DNA of 64,000 nt from Euonymus europaeus (GCA_963580455.1 OY756960.1:7812001-7876000); one strand, 5' to 3'; positions 1 to 12,810 are shown, numbered from the stretch's first letter. Numbers and translations: made by a program. Notes: generated by a model from the sequence alone, not told the origin.

Positions 1-390
1 TCCTCTACCATTTCCTGCACTATTCGTTTCCGTGGGAAGCAATCCTCTGTCGAATATCCTAGCATACTTCCATGATATAAACAAGTGGCATCTGACTTGT
101 ACCAATGTGGATAAGGTAGTGAATAAACTCTCTTAGGAATAGGTGTGATAGCTCCTTGTTCTAGCAGTTTATTAAAACATTCGGTGTAGGTTATAGGGAT
201 AGGGTCAAAATGCTCTTTGGTCTTATTAGGTGGGGAGTTTTGATAATGTGGACGTTGTGTTTGGGAGTTTGGTGGGAAATAATTGCTTCGTGGGGACTGG
301 TGATATTGATTGGAAACTGGATAATGTGATGCTCTCGGCATGTTGCTTCGAGGTAGGTAATCAGACACGGGAGAATACAAGGGAAAGAAT
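1..390 (-). pseudogene. Ty3/gypsy gag C-terminal fragment (DUF7745-type element)
   Basis: Read on the minus strand, this encodes a proline/asparagine/glutamine-rich linker (about 390-230) followed by a conserved late-gag block: PIPITYTECFNKLLEQG, then SLPYPHWYKSDATCLYHG and STEDC. Plant gypsy gags of this type have a C-x-YHG-x-x-GHSTE-x-C zinc-binding motif; here the histidine of GHSTE is a tyrosine. It runs off the window's left edge, so protease and pol would lie outside. It probably belongs to the same element as the DUF7745-like ORF at 2745-3810, the gag middle having been lost where a chromovirus LTR was inserted. The family call is from remembered motifs. Confidence 0.7.
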
Positions 391-502
391 ACATACCGGA
401 TCAATAGAGCTTGTGGCATGGCTTGGAGATTCAGTAACACACTACCATAACATCCCGGACCCATACACAGATCTTTAATCTAACCTCCCTCTGATACCAA
501 AT
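391..502 (-). promoter_or_regulatory. Primer-binding site and leader of chromovirus LTR
   Basis: Directly inside the LTR end, separated by two bases, the minus strand reads TGGTATCAGAG (489-499), the standard initiator tRNA-Met primer site of plant LTR elements. About 100 bases of untranslated leader follow before the sequence changes to the unrelated gag at about 390. This fixes the LTR as a 5' LTR of a minus-strand element whose coding region has been deleted. Confidence 0.75.
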
Positions 503-2744
503 TGTAACGCCCCGTTTCCGGAAACGTCACGTGGTGCTCACCGTACCTTCCTAGGTCATCAATGTGATCTACTTCCTGAGTCATTAACCCAGTTCATTCA
601 ACCAGGACAACAAACACAGTCAAAAATCCGGCAGCATCTCCCCGTATATCGGGGAGTGCCTACATGTAACAAAATGCAGCAATAATCACAACAATCACAT
701 TATAACCTAGCAGGGCCTCTGGCCATCTATCAGCATGCAAATTCCAACCTAGCAGGGCCTTAGGCCATCTAGCAACATGCACAAACTGATTCTCAAACAA
801 GTATCACATTTCACATAGTAGAAATAGTTCCAAACATCATTTAACAGGACTTAGAGTCCACCCCCGGTTCAGAAGGTACAATCACATAAGTTACCTTCTA
901 ACCGTACCAAAACACACCCACCGGTGCCCACAGTAGATAAATCATATATTATCTGATACAACAAGCGTGAAAATAAACAAAGTGTAACACACTCACTATT
1001 CCAAAATCCTAACCCTACTTCAAGTGTCATCCATACCACAACTCCGTCTCTACTGATCCGCGACACCGACACTAGTACCAGTCTCACCTGTAGGAAGGAA
1101 GGAAATAAAAGGGTGAGCTAGAAGCTCAGTAGGGTAAAGAGCGAACAATCATTAAAGACTGAATCCAATAAAAAGGCAATGCAACAATATGATATCCCAA
1201 ATGCGCATGTCACATAACACAACAATAACACTCGAGTGACCTTTCTGGGGAAAACCAATCATAGTTCCATAATTCCAACTATGAATCATCAACAACAATC
1301 AAGACCATGATCATCCCAATCATGTCTTGATCACAACATCGGAAACTCATCCTGGTTCTCCCAACCATCAATGGATGCAAGCCAACTCATCACATTTCCT
1401 CATTCATTTCTGGTTCTCCCAACCATTAATGAATTAACCGTACCATCCCCAGAAAGTCACCCGGTTGTGTGAGTCTCATCACACCCACACCTCAAGTGTG
1501 TTGCCTCACATGAAGTCATTTGGTTGATGCCAAGCTCAACACTCAACCATCCTCCCATGGGACGTTCAAGTAGTTCCTAGGGTATACCCGAGTCCATACT
1601 CGAGCATCCCATGCAATTTCTAATGTACTCATGCTTCATGCCCTCAATTAATATATATATACTTCTCCTATATATATTTAAAGCTACTTATGATGCATGA
1701 ATGATCAATCATTGCTCAATAAGCAATTGAACATGAACAAGGTTTAATGCAATCTACATTTCAAGAGAAAAACAAAAATAAATCCTAAGTTCGTTCTTCC
1801 TTAGAAACAATAAGGCAAAAACACAAACGTAAGGACCAATGAGGATACGAACCGCAATTTAAAGAGAAAAAGAATGATATGAAAGTGAATTGGTCAAGAA
1901 ATCCCCTACCTCAATTAAGCACCACTTACAATAGCAAATTCCCAAAGTTAGGGTTTTTTTAGCCCTCTTTCACCCACCTATCAATTCAAGCATTCCGCAC
2001 CCATAATATCATATTAACAAAACTAATTAAGCAATAATAACATGAAATCGAATATTAATCAAGAGAACTTACTTTCTCTCTCTAGGATTTTCCCCAAAAT
2101 CCTCCAACTTCTCCAAATTCGAAACCTAGCCTAAACCAACGATTCAAACTAGTAAAACAATCATAAATAACCCTATAATCAACATATCTAAGCCTTACCT
2201 TCCATCTATTAAAGAATCAAACAAATCTAGGAAAAACCCTAGAATTCCAAAACTATGAAAACTCACCTCAAACCTTCAAATCTTCCTTGATTCCACCTTG
2301 ATTCTTGACATGCTTCATGAATCCATGGAAAACCAAGCAAAAACCTCAACAAATCTCCTTCTCTCTCTAAGTTTCTCACTCTTTCTCTCTCTTCTCGGCT
2401 TGCTTTGAGTTTCTCTTCTAAATGATGATTTCTGGTCTTTTAAAACTGAAATCCCGACAGCCGTCCGGACGCCCTGAGTATCCGTCTGGACGGATTACTG
2501 TTCACAGAACTCTGTTTTTCCTCAAATTTATTCCCCGGCTCGGTCTAAGCTTCGATTTGATATATTATGGGCCCGAAACGGATATGTGTGCTAAAAGTTA
2601 TGGCCCAATTAGTGAACCTTGCTCAAAAACGATTCTTCGCGGTCTTATACAACTCGAATGGTCCGTAACCTCTTCGAATCCATTCTCCATAACTTATTAC
2701 TCAAAACTTAACCAAACCTAAGATTTTTGGGTCGGGGTTTCACA
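503..2744 (-). repeat. Ty3/gypsy chromovirus-type 5' LTR (copy 1)
   Basis: A 2.24-kb LTR bounded by TGTAACGCCC at 503 and TTTCACA at 2744 (TG...CA), with its PBS at 489-499. It recurs at 54914-57207 and in part at 57976-58789 with very high identity. This copy lacks about 70 bases near 2500 that the other copies have (a stretch with CCGTCCGGACG-type motifs). An AT microsatellite lies near 1650. It interrupts a DUF7745-type element. LTR length and sequence style suggest the Tekay/Del lineage, but no coding region remains here to confirm it. Confidence 0.85.
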
Positions 2745-3810
2745 GAACCCATGGATAACTTCCACAACGATAGATGGTTGATCCTGTACCTATCCACGGT
2801 GCTTGCCATATAACCTTATCTAATGTCGACAAGAACTCCTTCCACTTTTCCGTGCTAGGTGATCTCTTAGGCCGCTCAGCGGCCGCAAACTCTACAACAG
2901 GGCTACTATACCTCATGTATGCTCTTGAAAACTTTCTTGTAGGATAGCCGAATTAAGGAAGGGCTAGAATATGGCCCATTATCTAGATAGTCAATAATGC
3001 TACACATGCTCTGAATTTCCCTTTGCCTGATTCTCTACAGTATTTCAACATCCTGAAAGTCTCGGCTAATATAGACGGAACTGGATCAGCTCCATTCAAG
3101 TATTGTTCAAAGAAAATGATCACTTGTCCATCTACGTATCCTTTTATCTTTGGAAAAATGACTGTCCCAGATATTAATAGGGCTAGAGCTGGAAAAACCT
3201 TGTCATCATTCAAATGGGCCCGAATATGCTGAATGAGAAAATTGCAAGATACGCACTCATCACCTTTTGCTCCTTTTTCTCCCATCTCCTTTTCAAACTC
3301 AAACTTGTGAATTCCCAAAATTTTAGACAATGTGCCTTTAACCCCTGCCTTTCGCCCTAGATTATAGACGCCTTTGAAATCCTCTTTTGGAATTTTCAGC
3401 AATTCCTCATATTCTTCTAAGGTAGGAGTTAGGTCATAGATCCCCAGAGTAAAGCAATGATATGACGGATCATAAAAGCTCATCATTGCTTCTAGTAGAC
3501 GCGCATCAACACCTACCGCACAGAGATATGCAATATGACCAAATTTTCCATTGAATGCATGGTGTCTTTCCACAGATATACTATTCCACAAATCTCTGAT
3601 TTCTCTGAGATCATATCTGCCAAATTCTATACTTTTTACAGGAGGTAATTGTACATTTTCACTAGAGCGAAGGCCATCTCCATACTTTCTTTGTTCCCAC
3701 TGCGATTCTCTAACTACTTCTTCAATATCTAGCTTCCCATGCTCCTTCATCTCCACTGACACAGTACTGCTTTTCAAGTCCATGAATTCCGGATAATGCC
3801 TTGATTCCAA
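2745..3810 (-). pseudogene. DUF7745-like ORF of a Ty3/gypsy element (5' portion)
   Basis: From ATG at 3810 the minus strand encodes about 355 residues of a domain common upstream of, or fused to, gag in certain plant gypsy elements (DUF7745-like, from memory). Visible motifs are HHAFNGKFGHIAYLC, SFYDPSYHCFTLGIYDLTP followed by TLEEYEELL, and late in the frame WKEFLSTLD and IYRCGSYPWV. A TAG at 2983 and a second stop soon after break it, but the frame continues with family-like sequence to 2745, where the chromovirus LTR begins mid-domain. Molecular function is unknown. It is distinguished from a host gene by its position between a gypsy LTR (4401-7276) and gag sequence (1-390). Confidence 0.7.
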
Positions 3811-4400
3811 TAATGTCCAAGATTCCTATGTATGCAATGCAAGTTGAAAACGATGAAAAACAAAAAAAACGAACAAGATTAGGAATGTACATACAAAAAT
3901 ATATGTACAAAATCACATATATACAAACGAAACCCCATATGTACATCAAAAATCAGACCACATATGCATAGAACAGAATAGTATATATACAATAAAGCAA
4001 ACATCATATATACAAATAAAATCACGTATATACAAGCACAACAACAATATGTACCAAAAAATAAGGTTAGAAGTAGTTTACTGTGTCATACAACTCTGTG
4101 GTCATTGGTTATGGATAGTCTAGGATCCCAACTTATTCCCCCGCCAGTGTCCATTGCTGGAATAGCCTGGGTCCCTCTTAATAGAGGAGTGGGTCGAGTG
4201 AGGATTTTTCGCGAGCCTGCACGGGGATTGGAATCCCTCGAAGGTCTCGTTTACTTCATCCTCTCCTAAGGGTTTTGAGCCCGAGTTGTTGGACTCATGA
4301 AAAGGTATCGTGCACAATGTGTGAGGACAATAAAAAAAAACTCACAAACATATCAACATTCAACACATTTTTTTAAAAAAAGAAGAAAATAATAGTCAAT
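3811..4400 (-). other. Untranslated leader between LTR and DUF7745-like ORF
   Basis: About 590 bases between the LTR end and the ORF start. The region is AT-rich, with runs of ATATATACA-type repeats at 3890-4060 and a GC-richer stretch at 4120-4317 open on the minus strand but unlike any family I know. I could not identify a convincing primer-binding site next to 4401. Confidence 0.45.
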
Positions 4401-7276
4401 TGTCACAACCGGTTTTGCGAGAGAAAATATTTAAAAGAAGTGTCGCCACCAATTGTAATAGCTGCAATTGGTCACCGAAAAAAATAATTTGGTCTGCGAA
4501 AATCCAGAAAAATGGGTAAGTGAGTTTGTTACGTATGGGGAAGGTGTGAGACACCACACAACGTTTGTTTTAAAACAGTCGCCAATTTATCTTTTATTAT
4601 CCCATTATATGATTTTAAAAACATTGATTTGTGACAAGAATACATGCATGGGGGAAAATAATTATATAAAAAAATATATCAAAATATGATAAAATAGGTT
4701 TTAGAAAATATATATAAAAAAAACTATTTTGAAATTAGAAAATGTCAACACTATATCGAAATAAGATGAAATAACTTTAGAAAACATAAAAATTATATTG
4801 AAAGTTCAATCTTGAGGTTCACGGAATTTTTCCATCCAATTGTCAAATTTCCTACAAACACTTTTACCTCAAGAATCTTTTTGAGGGTGCATCCAATGCA
4901 TTCCCCAAATCAGTTTCATCGTAGGTAGAGACTTCCGATATAATTTTTATAAAAAAATAAAATATATATTAAAAATATTAAAAGTAAAGATAAAAATAAA
5001 AATAAAAATAAATAAAATAAAAAACGAAAATAATGAATAAAAATAAAACGAAAGTAAAATGAAAAATAGGAGGAATGAAAAATAAAACGAAGTTAAAATG
5101 TTGGGAACCGAGTTTTTGTAGACTATACGATATTGCATTATCTCAAATCCCAATTCAAATATATTAACACTTTAAATCATACAATTTAAACACATAATCA
5201 CATAGCATGAAAAACACATCTTAAATAAAACACATCATCAACATATAGTAAGAAAAAAATAAGCACACATAAGAGGGACTCGGTTCCCGTTTTTATTTAG
5301 GCAATTTATCATTTCAACCATACTATTAAATTAGTATGATTAAAAAATATGATTTATTACCGAAAAAAGGTCATCATATCGAAGGCTCCGCACTTCATTA
5401 AATCCTTTTCCATCCAATGGTAGGGATTCCATGATTTTCCTCTAGAATTCAATCGAAAACATCCAATGCTATCTGATCGGTTCCGTCGTCGGATTATTTA
5501 AACAATCATTTGTCACACAATAATTTATAAATCAAACAAAATTCTTTAGATCCCCTAGCAAATTACAAACCCTAAAAATAAGTATACTCACAGCACTTTT
5601 AGTCCAACTACTTAATTAAGAATCTAGGCCCAATACTTTGCCCATCACACTCAACCCATTAAACAAATCATTATACACCATTAAATTCACCAACTTGGCC
5701 CAATATCTAATACCATTACCCATGTCCAACCCAAACAAAAATCCAAAACCTAGATTCTACCCTCTCCCACGGCAACTTCCCCTCCTCTATTCATGGTCGA
5801 ATCTTCTTCCTCATTAACAAAAAATCTTAACAACTCCTTGTACAATAATTCAACAAGAAATCCAGAAATTTCCTAGAACCCTATCTACCACAACAAGAAA
5901 CCCAGTGACTCAAATACATGCATAGACATTTTATAAAATCCACCATTTATACATCTGAACACCTTCATTCATATATATATATATATATATATACAGATAT
6001 ATACATTTACACATGCATACACACATGTATACACACACGCAGCATCCATAGTACCTTTCACTATTTGTTTTTTGAGAAGAAGAGCTCATGCATAAATAAT
6101 GTAAGATAAATCAATTCATACATGGAATTAAAAATAATTAAATGACATAAAGGCAGATCTCCAAACGTTTTGAATCAAAGTTACCCATCCAGATCAATTG
6201 AAAGCATTTTACAAAACATGAAGGGTATGGAATTATGAGGCAGCATAACAACCAGAACACAACAGCCCAAGAACAAGCATTAAGGGAGTGTTTTACAGCA
6301 ACATTCATATACGTTCGTATCTTCACAATCATTCATGAAATCAACTTGAAAACAACATATTAAGAACACATATCAAATTAACGTCCAACTTCAAAATTTT
6401 CTCACGCATCAAGACAAAAGAACACTAGAACATTTTAAAAACAGAACACGAATGGAACACCAAAAATTCAGTATGACCAACAGTCACCAAATCACAGACA
6501 TTAACGGGAAAAATCATGAGAAATTACAAGTTCTTCCTTTGACTCACAAGCCATCCAAACTTCAATCATAAAGATAAAATAAAACAAGAACAGCAATCAA
6601 TCCAGCATGCTTACCTACTCAAAGAAATTCTGGGAAATTTTCCTTTGAATCCCAAAAAGAAAACCAGCTCACTATCTTCACTTCTTCCCCCAATCTTCTC
6701 TCCCCTATTTCTCTTCTTTCCTCCCCTGTTTATACCAAAAGCTCACATCGAAATTTCACCTCTCACCTCAAAAACCAAGATTTGCGGCCATTAATTATCA
6801 ACCCAAATCTTCCTTTTCTTTGTTTGTCGGAGTATTCTTTGAATTTCTGCACTCTCTCTCTCTCACTCTATTTTCAAACTTTCAGTGCTCCGAATCTTCT
6901 CTTCTAGCTAGCAATGACCCCCTTTCTCTTTCTTCTTCTTGTTTTCTTCTGACCAGCGGCGCCTACTTCCTTCCTTCTTCTATTTCTTGCATTTTTGACA
7001 TTTGGGTTACACTATTGTGGGCCAAGGAATTTTAGGTTAAGTAGAAATTTGGGCTGGGTTGGGCTTTAGTTGGTTGAGCATTTATAGTTTGGCTTATTGG
7101 ATCAATTATTTAGACTAATGCATGGGCTTTTAAATTGGTTTCTCAAATTTCCATTTAAACTTGAATTTTAACTTTAGGTCCAAACTTAACGCTAATCCAA
7201 CCTATATTTTGAGCTTTATTTTTTCTTAATTTTGAATTTTTGTTGGCTAGCTTTGGACCAAAATTGGGGTACAACA
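4401..7276 (-). repeat. 2.9-kb Ty3/gypsy LTR of the DUF7745-type element
   Basis: Bounded by TGTCACAACC at 4401 and GGTACAACA at 7276. On the minus strand it starts TGTTGTACCCCAATTTTGG and ends near a GTCGCCACCA-type motif, both of which I associate with long LTRs of plant Tat/Ogre-like elements. It contains A-rich low complexity (4960-5080) and an (AT)n/(CA)n microsatellite (5970-6040). To its right the sequence switches abruptly into a different gag, so the whole element is inserted in another gypsy copy. No second LTR copy lies in the window, so the ends are inferred from TG/CA and the two junctions. Confidence 0.65.
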
Positions 7277-8560
7277 CTTATCATAACATTGTGCATAAGT
7301 TATGGGTATGGGAGTGAAATACTCTGGTTGCCTCTATGGTCTAGGATTGTTCTAGTAAATTGGTCAAGGTAGTTGGTAGTTTTGGGGAGAATGATGATTA
7401 TATGGGCTAGTCGTCCTATATTCATTATTCTGAGGCTGATATTCAACGATGGGATGATTGTTGTTGTTATTGTAGCCATACTGGACAGTGTCCATCTCAT
7501 TCTATTTCTTTTTCATTTTCCCTCTTCCTTTATGAGATTCATATTTCCCAAAGGTAGGAATAATGATATTCATATTACCCCTTTGCATGCATCAATTCGT
7601 TCTCCTACCTTGATCATCTCTCCAAGATTGATGTACCCACCTCCTACAATCTTCGAGGTATATGGCTCCCGAAGAGCATCTGTAAATGCATTGATCAAAT
7701 CATCCTCAACGAGTGGGGGTGAATTTGAGATAGTAAATCCCTCCATGTCCCAGTCTCATAAACTTTATCCTTACATGATAGTGGTGTTTTGAAAGTCATA
7801 AATAGTGAGGACCTTCTCCAAATTGTGTTTGTACTTATTTTGGAACAAGTTCCCCAAGTCCTCCCAAGATCCTAATGATGTGGGGTCTAGGCTTGTAAAC
7901 CCATGTGATGCACTTCTTGTTAAGCTCTCCTGAAAGAAATGGATGAGGATTTTCTCATCGTGAACATAGGACTGCATTCGCCTATAGTACATGGTCAGGT
8001 GGTCTAATGGGACCCTGGCACCATCGAAGAGCGAGAACATTGGGAGCTTAAAGTCTGGTGGGATAACCAAATCACATACTAAACATAAATTCTAGGGCTT
8101 TAGGGATCCTGTAAGTCTGAACCCCTCCATTGTATTCATCCATTTCTCTATTTTTTTGTACTATTCGACAGTGAGGCCTTTCTCCCATTCTTCTGCTTTG
8201 GTTGTGCATCTATGACTAGCTTTTGGTTGGGAATCCGGTGGTACTACCCCCAACACTTGCTATTGGCACATTGCTTCGTAGGCTCAACACCCTGATGTCC
8301 AATAACGTACATATGCAATCTTCTTCCTATGATGACCTTTCCACCACTGTCTTTCCTTTTACAAGTAACGATATCTAGCCCATTAGAGCAGCCAATTGCT
8401 CCCTCAAATTAGCAATTTCATAGGCCTGTTTCTGGATGATCTCTTTTTGCTCATCATTCTCAATAGTTCTAGCAATTCGCAACTGTAATCTCGTGAAATA
8501 AGGATGATGAGGCTAAGCTTTAGGATCTATAGTGATATGTTCAACCTCTGAAAAAATGTG
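7277..8560 (-). pseudogene. Ty3/gypsy gag fragment, second DUF7745-type copy
   Basis: Minus-strand gag in order: a coiled-coil stretch at about 8480-8380 (RIARTIENDEQKEII, then ANLREQLAALMG), the capsid-like core from about 8070 (KLPMFSLFDGARVPLDHL, IHFFQESLTRSASHGF, LGSWEDLGNLFQNKY), then GGYINLGEMIKVGERI, and finally YFTPIPITYAQCYDK at the left edge. The last motif is the equivalent of PIPITYTECFNK at the window start, so this is a separate copy of the same gag family. Several stops interrupt it, and the 2.9-kb LTR cuts it off at 7276. Confidence 0.7.
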
Positions 8561-8830
8561 ACGGGTTAATTTGTTTGTTTATTATTATTTCTCATGTATG
8601 CTAGTATTTATGTAAATTTATATTATTATGATATTAATATTTATTTATGTTCTAATTATGCTTTCTTTATTTCTGAACTTCTTAATCTCTAGATTTTACT
8701 TTGCCTCTAATCCTTCATGTAAGGGCTCTCTTTGTACTATACAAATATCAAACTAGTATTATTAAATCTTTTCTGTAAATGTGGTATTTGTAGGGAAAAT
8801 TATCAGATTCTTCTTGTAGAAATATCGCAT
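8561..8830 (+). repeat. Degenerate copia/TRIM-like LTR remnant
   Basis: An AT-rich stretch whose core (TCTTTATTTCT, CTCTAGATTT, CTTTGCCTCTA, TAAGGGCTCTC) is shared in the same order with 12060-12220. The TATA-like segment and following layout look like an LTR promoter in plus orientation. The ends are not definable. Confidence 0.4.
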
Positions 8831-9138
8831 GACAATAAAAAAAATGAATCATAAAAGTGCAACCATCACAACATAAGAATTTAACATGGTCTTGACGTGG
8901 GTGCACTATCTTCCATGTGTAGAGTTGTCGAACTGTCCACCTCACACATGTGAGAGGGTGTTGTGACTTCTATCTCATCCCACATCGCTTGAGTTGTTTT
9001 ACAAATGCTTATATATAAGTGCAAGCCTCTTCTCCATTTAATAAGACCTTTTACGGGGAGACAAAGGGGTCCAAATTTATTACATTGAAAAATGTGTTGT
9101 TATAAAATAAAATCCTTTTGTAGCGAAAGAACTCATCT
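8831..9138. other. Non-coding, LTR-like sequence
   Basis: No gene is visible. A segment around 8960-9050 contains TCCCACATCG and GCTTATATATAAG, a pairing often seen in solo LTRs or TRIM elements of plants, but I cannot set ends or a strand. Confidence 0.3.
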
Positions 9139-11170
9139 TGTAAAACCTGGTCCCAAATATTAACATTTGGGGCATTAAAGGGGGTGAAAATTGATGTTTT
9201 AGTGAATTTCAAGAGTTAGGCATGCCTAGACAAAATCATGGGCGTGCCTATAGAAAAAGAGAAGGACTGGAACAAAGCGTGGGTCCCCTAGGAAAACATT
9301 TATACACATCTAGGCATAATGTACAAATGTGCACCCAAAAGACCGCCCAAGACAGCAGTATTCAGAATTTTTTTTCGAGAAAAGGGCGCCTAAGCACATT
9401 GCAAGATTTTTCAATCTTTTTTAGGTCCAAAATTAGATAGAACAAAAGCATTTTATGAGATAAGTCTAGAAAGAAATAAGAAGCAATAGAAAACGAGAGA
9501 TGTGGAGAGAGGAGGAGAAATTCGTGGAGATTCAACAAAGATTAAAGTTCTGAAACAAGATTCAATGAAGTTTTCAAGATAAAGGTAAGTGTTTCTATAG
9601 ATTTTCATAGTTAGGTTTTTAAGTGTTTTGTAGGTTAGGATTTCAAGCTTGAGAACTTGGGTTGAGCATTTTGAAAAATTCTAGAGAGAGATACGTATGA
9701 ATTCTTGAATTCGTTAATTGTTTGGGTTTCCGGATTTGAAATCAGAATTATGGATGTATTGAAAAGGGTTTGGATTTGTAAATTGATAGGTTTTCAAAAG
9801 AGGGTCAAAATCCTAGAGTTAAGAATTTGATTTCTTGATTCTATTTGCTTGGATAAAAAAGTGGCAGATTTCTTACCTAATTCTTGTTCATGTTTACCCT
9901 TCGAATCCTAAATAGCGATTTAAATTCTTCATTGGTTATTTCTTTGTATTCTTGCCTTGATTGGTTCCATGGAAGAACAAGCCTTTTTTGAATTCGTTTG
10001 ATATTTTCTAGTTGTATAAATTGTATACCCGGTTACATGTTCAATCATATATTGAGCATGGTTTAATTCTGATGATGCATCATGTGGTAGCATAATATAT
10101 GTAGGTTATAGGTATTATTACGTATACACATTGGCATGCATTTTAGATGCATGGGAAGCTCGAGTATGGACTTGAAATTTTGTTAGATTAATCGAATGTC
10201 GCTTGGAGGATGATAGGCGAAGTCTAGGCTAAACTTATACTAAGTGATTTCCATGTGTGTTAACACATGAAGATCCTAAGGGGTCGGTTTTGATCAAACC
10301 TATATCTTATGTGGGTGTGATGACGGTCATGCTTGTGGTCCATTGCTCATGGTCAACTGTGAATTGTGGCAGTATTCACCTAAGGATTTGCGATTGGTAC
10401 CAGGGCATTGAATGATGACTCCTCATGGATGATCGACATGATACTTGACTTGTATGGTAGTGTACGATTATTTCTTAATGGTTTGATAACATTTTGTTTC
10501 ATGGAAACTTTCCTTGAATATTCAGCCGTATGTTATTTATTACTCTATTTACCCTATTGAGCGTTCTACTCACCTTTTACTTTTCTTCCTCCCCACATGT
10601 GAGACCGATTCTGGTGTCAGTGTTGTGGATCTATATGAGCATATGTGACGTGGCTAGGCCAACTGGAGATTCCATAGGGTTATTGGGGATTTTCCCTCAT
10701 TTTTGTTATAATACATTATCAATATATGCCATGGATGTGATATCTTGATACACCTTTTCGATGTGGATGTTTGAACGGTCGGGAGGATGCATCGTGTGAT
10801 CAGGACTCTCAAGCTAGTTTGAGGACCGTGTGTTCTGGATAATTGTATTCATGAATACATTTATGTCTATATTACATATTTATATCCTTATGATGAGATT
10901 GCATGATGATAGATGGTCTAAGGTGTTGCCTAGGTATTTTGGATTGCATGTTGAGTGATGGCCTGAGGCTTTATGGAGTTATGACTGTGATAACTATGGT
11001 TATACTCCAATGTATATCTAGGTCAGCATTCTCCTATATACGGAGAGATGATGCCGAATTTTTCCGTTAAATTGGAGTTAACCTAAATGACTATAGATTA
11101 GGTTAAACTCAACTGATATGAGTTTTGATGAATTGATAATTGATTATCTTGAAGACGTAAGATGATACAA
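9139..11170 (+). repeat. Decayed chromovirus-type LTR, plus orientation
   Basis: Starts TGTAAAACCTGG at 9139. It carries the same landmarks, in the same order, as the reverse complement of the LTRs at 503 and 54914: a polypyrimidine/AGAGAGA leader, TTGAGCGTTCTACTCACC near 10557, a GGCCTGAGG block near 10960, and a CGGAGAGATGATGCCG block near 11040. Its first 100 bases resemble the remnant at 43217-43307. The 3' end is eroded and approximate; no PBS is recognisable after it. Confidence 0.55.
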
Positions 11171-12014
11171 ACAGTAGCGCATCCTAGGTTAGGGCTTTAA
11201 ACATGCAGAACCAAAGTTCTATGTCAGACTTCCATTGGAGTGCTAGTGGTAGCTTGACTGCGCCAAAAAAATGTACTCTAGTACAAAACAGTGTTTTCGT
11301 TTTGTAGGACCATCTTGGAGCACTAGAGTAACACTGGCATAATATCATAGCAAGGGTTTTTTGTTCATGTTTTAGAGGAAAGGATGGTGAATTTCAAGGG
11401 CGATCGAAGCATCAACAATTCTTGCATTTTTTCCCTCTTCTATATTATAATTATAGATTGTTGCGATATCTCTTTTCTTAATTCTTTCAATCGTTGTGTA
11501 GTACTATTGTTGTGTCCATTCTTGGTTAGGTCGTTCATGTTTATGGGGAACCCTCTTGTGTTGAAAATCCTAATTTTTTATCCTTCAACTGCTAGAAATA
11601 GGAAGTGGTGTGTTTATCCTCGTTTTGATCATGCATCATTTCCAGGTAACCCTCCGATCCTTCCCCATTGTATAGTCACCAACAGTGCATCCATCATTGG
11701 ATCTATTTTGTATAAACTCCAACAAAGTCTTTGGCGGTCAAGATTCTCGACCAGCCATCCTATAATCATGTTTGGTTCCCTTGACCTTATGCTCAAATAC
11801 TATCACTGTCAACAATTTTTTTTGAGGACATGTTTTCAAGTGGCTTTTTTACATTGTCCTATTTTCCATCGAATTTTCTGAAGACGTTGCCGCAATAACT
11901 TACCCAAAAGATGTGACATGTCATTGCATCATTGGTGTAGTCAATCAATGACCATTTGTCAATCTCTTTTTACAGTGAAAATCTTTGTCACAAACTCAAT
12001 ATTGTGATATCATA
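11171..12014. other. Unassigned region with one unrecognised 165-codon ORF
   Basis: The longest open frame is 11384-11881 (plus, 165 codons), rich in Phe, Ile, Leu, Ser and Cys. I recognise no domain in it or in the opposite strand. Its composition fits a chance ORF in AT-rich DNA. Nothing else is visible. Confidence 0.3.
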
Positions 12015-12240
12015 TTATGTTTGGGAGAGGATATTAGAATAATTATTATGATGTAGTTTTTAAGTTTATGTTAGTTTAAGTTCTTATTATTTTTTCTTTA
12101 TTTCTAAATTTCCCGAGTCTCTAGATTTAACTTTGCTTCTATTCCCTATATAAGGGCTCTCATTGTATGATGCAAATATTGAATCAATATTATCAATATT
12201 TCATTTTAACAATTTCAACACAAACTCCTAAGTATCAACA
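12015..12240 (+). repeat. Copia/TRIM-like LTR remnant
   Basis: Begins near TGTTTGGGAGAGG, contains CCCTATATAAGGGCTC (TATA box near 12164), and ends in a CAACA-rich stretch near 12235. It shares a block of roughly 160 bases with 8620-8790 at moderate identity. No coding region lies between the two that would show they are partners. Confidence 0.4.
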
Positions 12241-12493
12241 TCAAGACAATAACCATATCAACATAGGATAAACAAAAATATAACAAAACAACAACCTAAT
12301 TGTCTATGATCATACATCAAATTTGTTCGGACCTATCCTACATTCAAAGCCTAAAGGAACAAAGTATCATAAGATTGATGAGCAAACACTAGAATAATAG
12401 TCTCCAAATACCACCTGTAATTTGCATCAAAGACCTGTTACTTGCTTTCTTTAATGCCAGGCAACCCCATACTGACAAGCAGAGATGGACCTA

Positions 12494-12810
12494 CTAATAT
12501 GGACGACCCAATTTTTTTTTCATTATCGATGTCAATAGATCATGTGTCAAGTAAAACAATATATATGCTTGCGTATAATCAACTATATTACTCCAACTTA
12601 AATAGAACAATAAAATAATATCGTACCCATTATTTTTTTAAAAAACATGAAAATCCTAAACGAATTAAATAACCTAAAAACTTGAAATTGCGATCAAAGC
12701 CTACCACAAATAATAGAAATGCCCAAAATAATAGATGATAATGATAAGAATTAATAATTCCTTCAAGTCATTTGCAATGTCTCCATTGACAATTGGGTCG
12801 TCCATATTAG
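12494..12810. repeat. 20-bp perfect inverted repeat with 277-bp loop
   Basis: The left arm CTAATATGGACGACCCAATT occurs at 12494-12513 and its exact reverse complement at 12791-12810. Neither arm extends clearly. It could be a subterminal inverted repeat of a decayed DNA transposon or a partial inverted duplication. Confidence 0.6.

Noticed and set aside
4947..5153. Phe/Ile-rich minus-strand ORF as a membrane protein
   Set aside because: It is the translation of an (AAAAT)n low-complexity stretch inside an LTR.
6820..7035. Plus-strand ORF with Leu/Ser-rich sequence as a small secreted protein
   Set aside because: It lies inside the 2.9-kb gypsy LTR, in its pyrimidine-rich portion, which gives Leu/Ser/Phe codons by composition.
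11384..11881. 165-codon plus-strand ORF as a gene
   Set aside because: Long but compositionally like translated AT-rich non-coding DNA (Phe, Ile, Ser, Cys, Leu), with no domain, no promoter context and degenerate LTRs on both sides.
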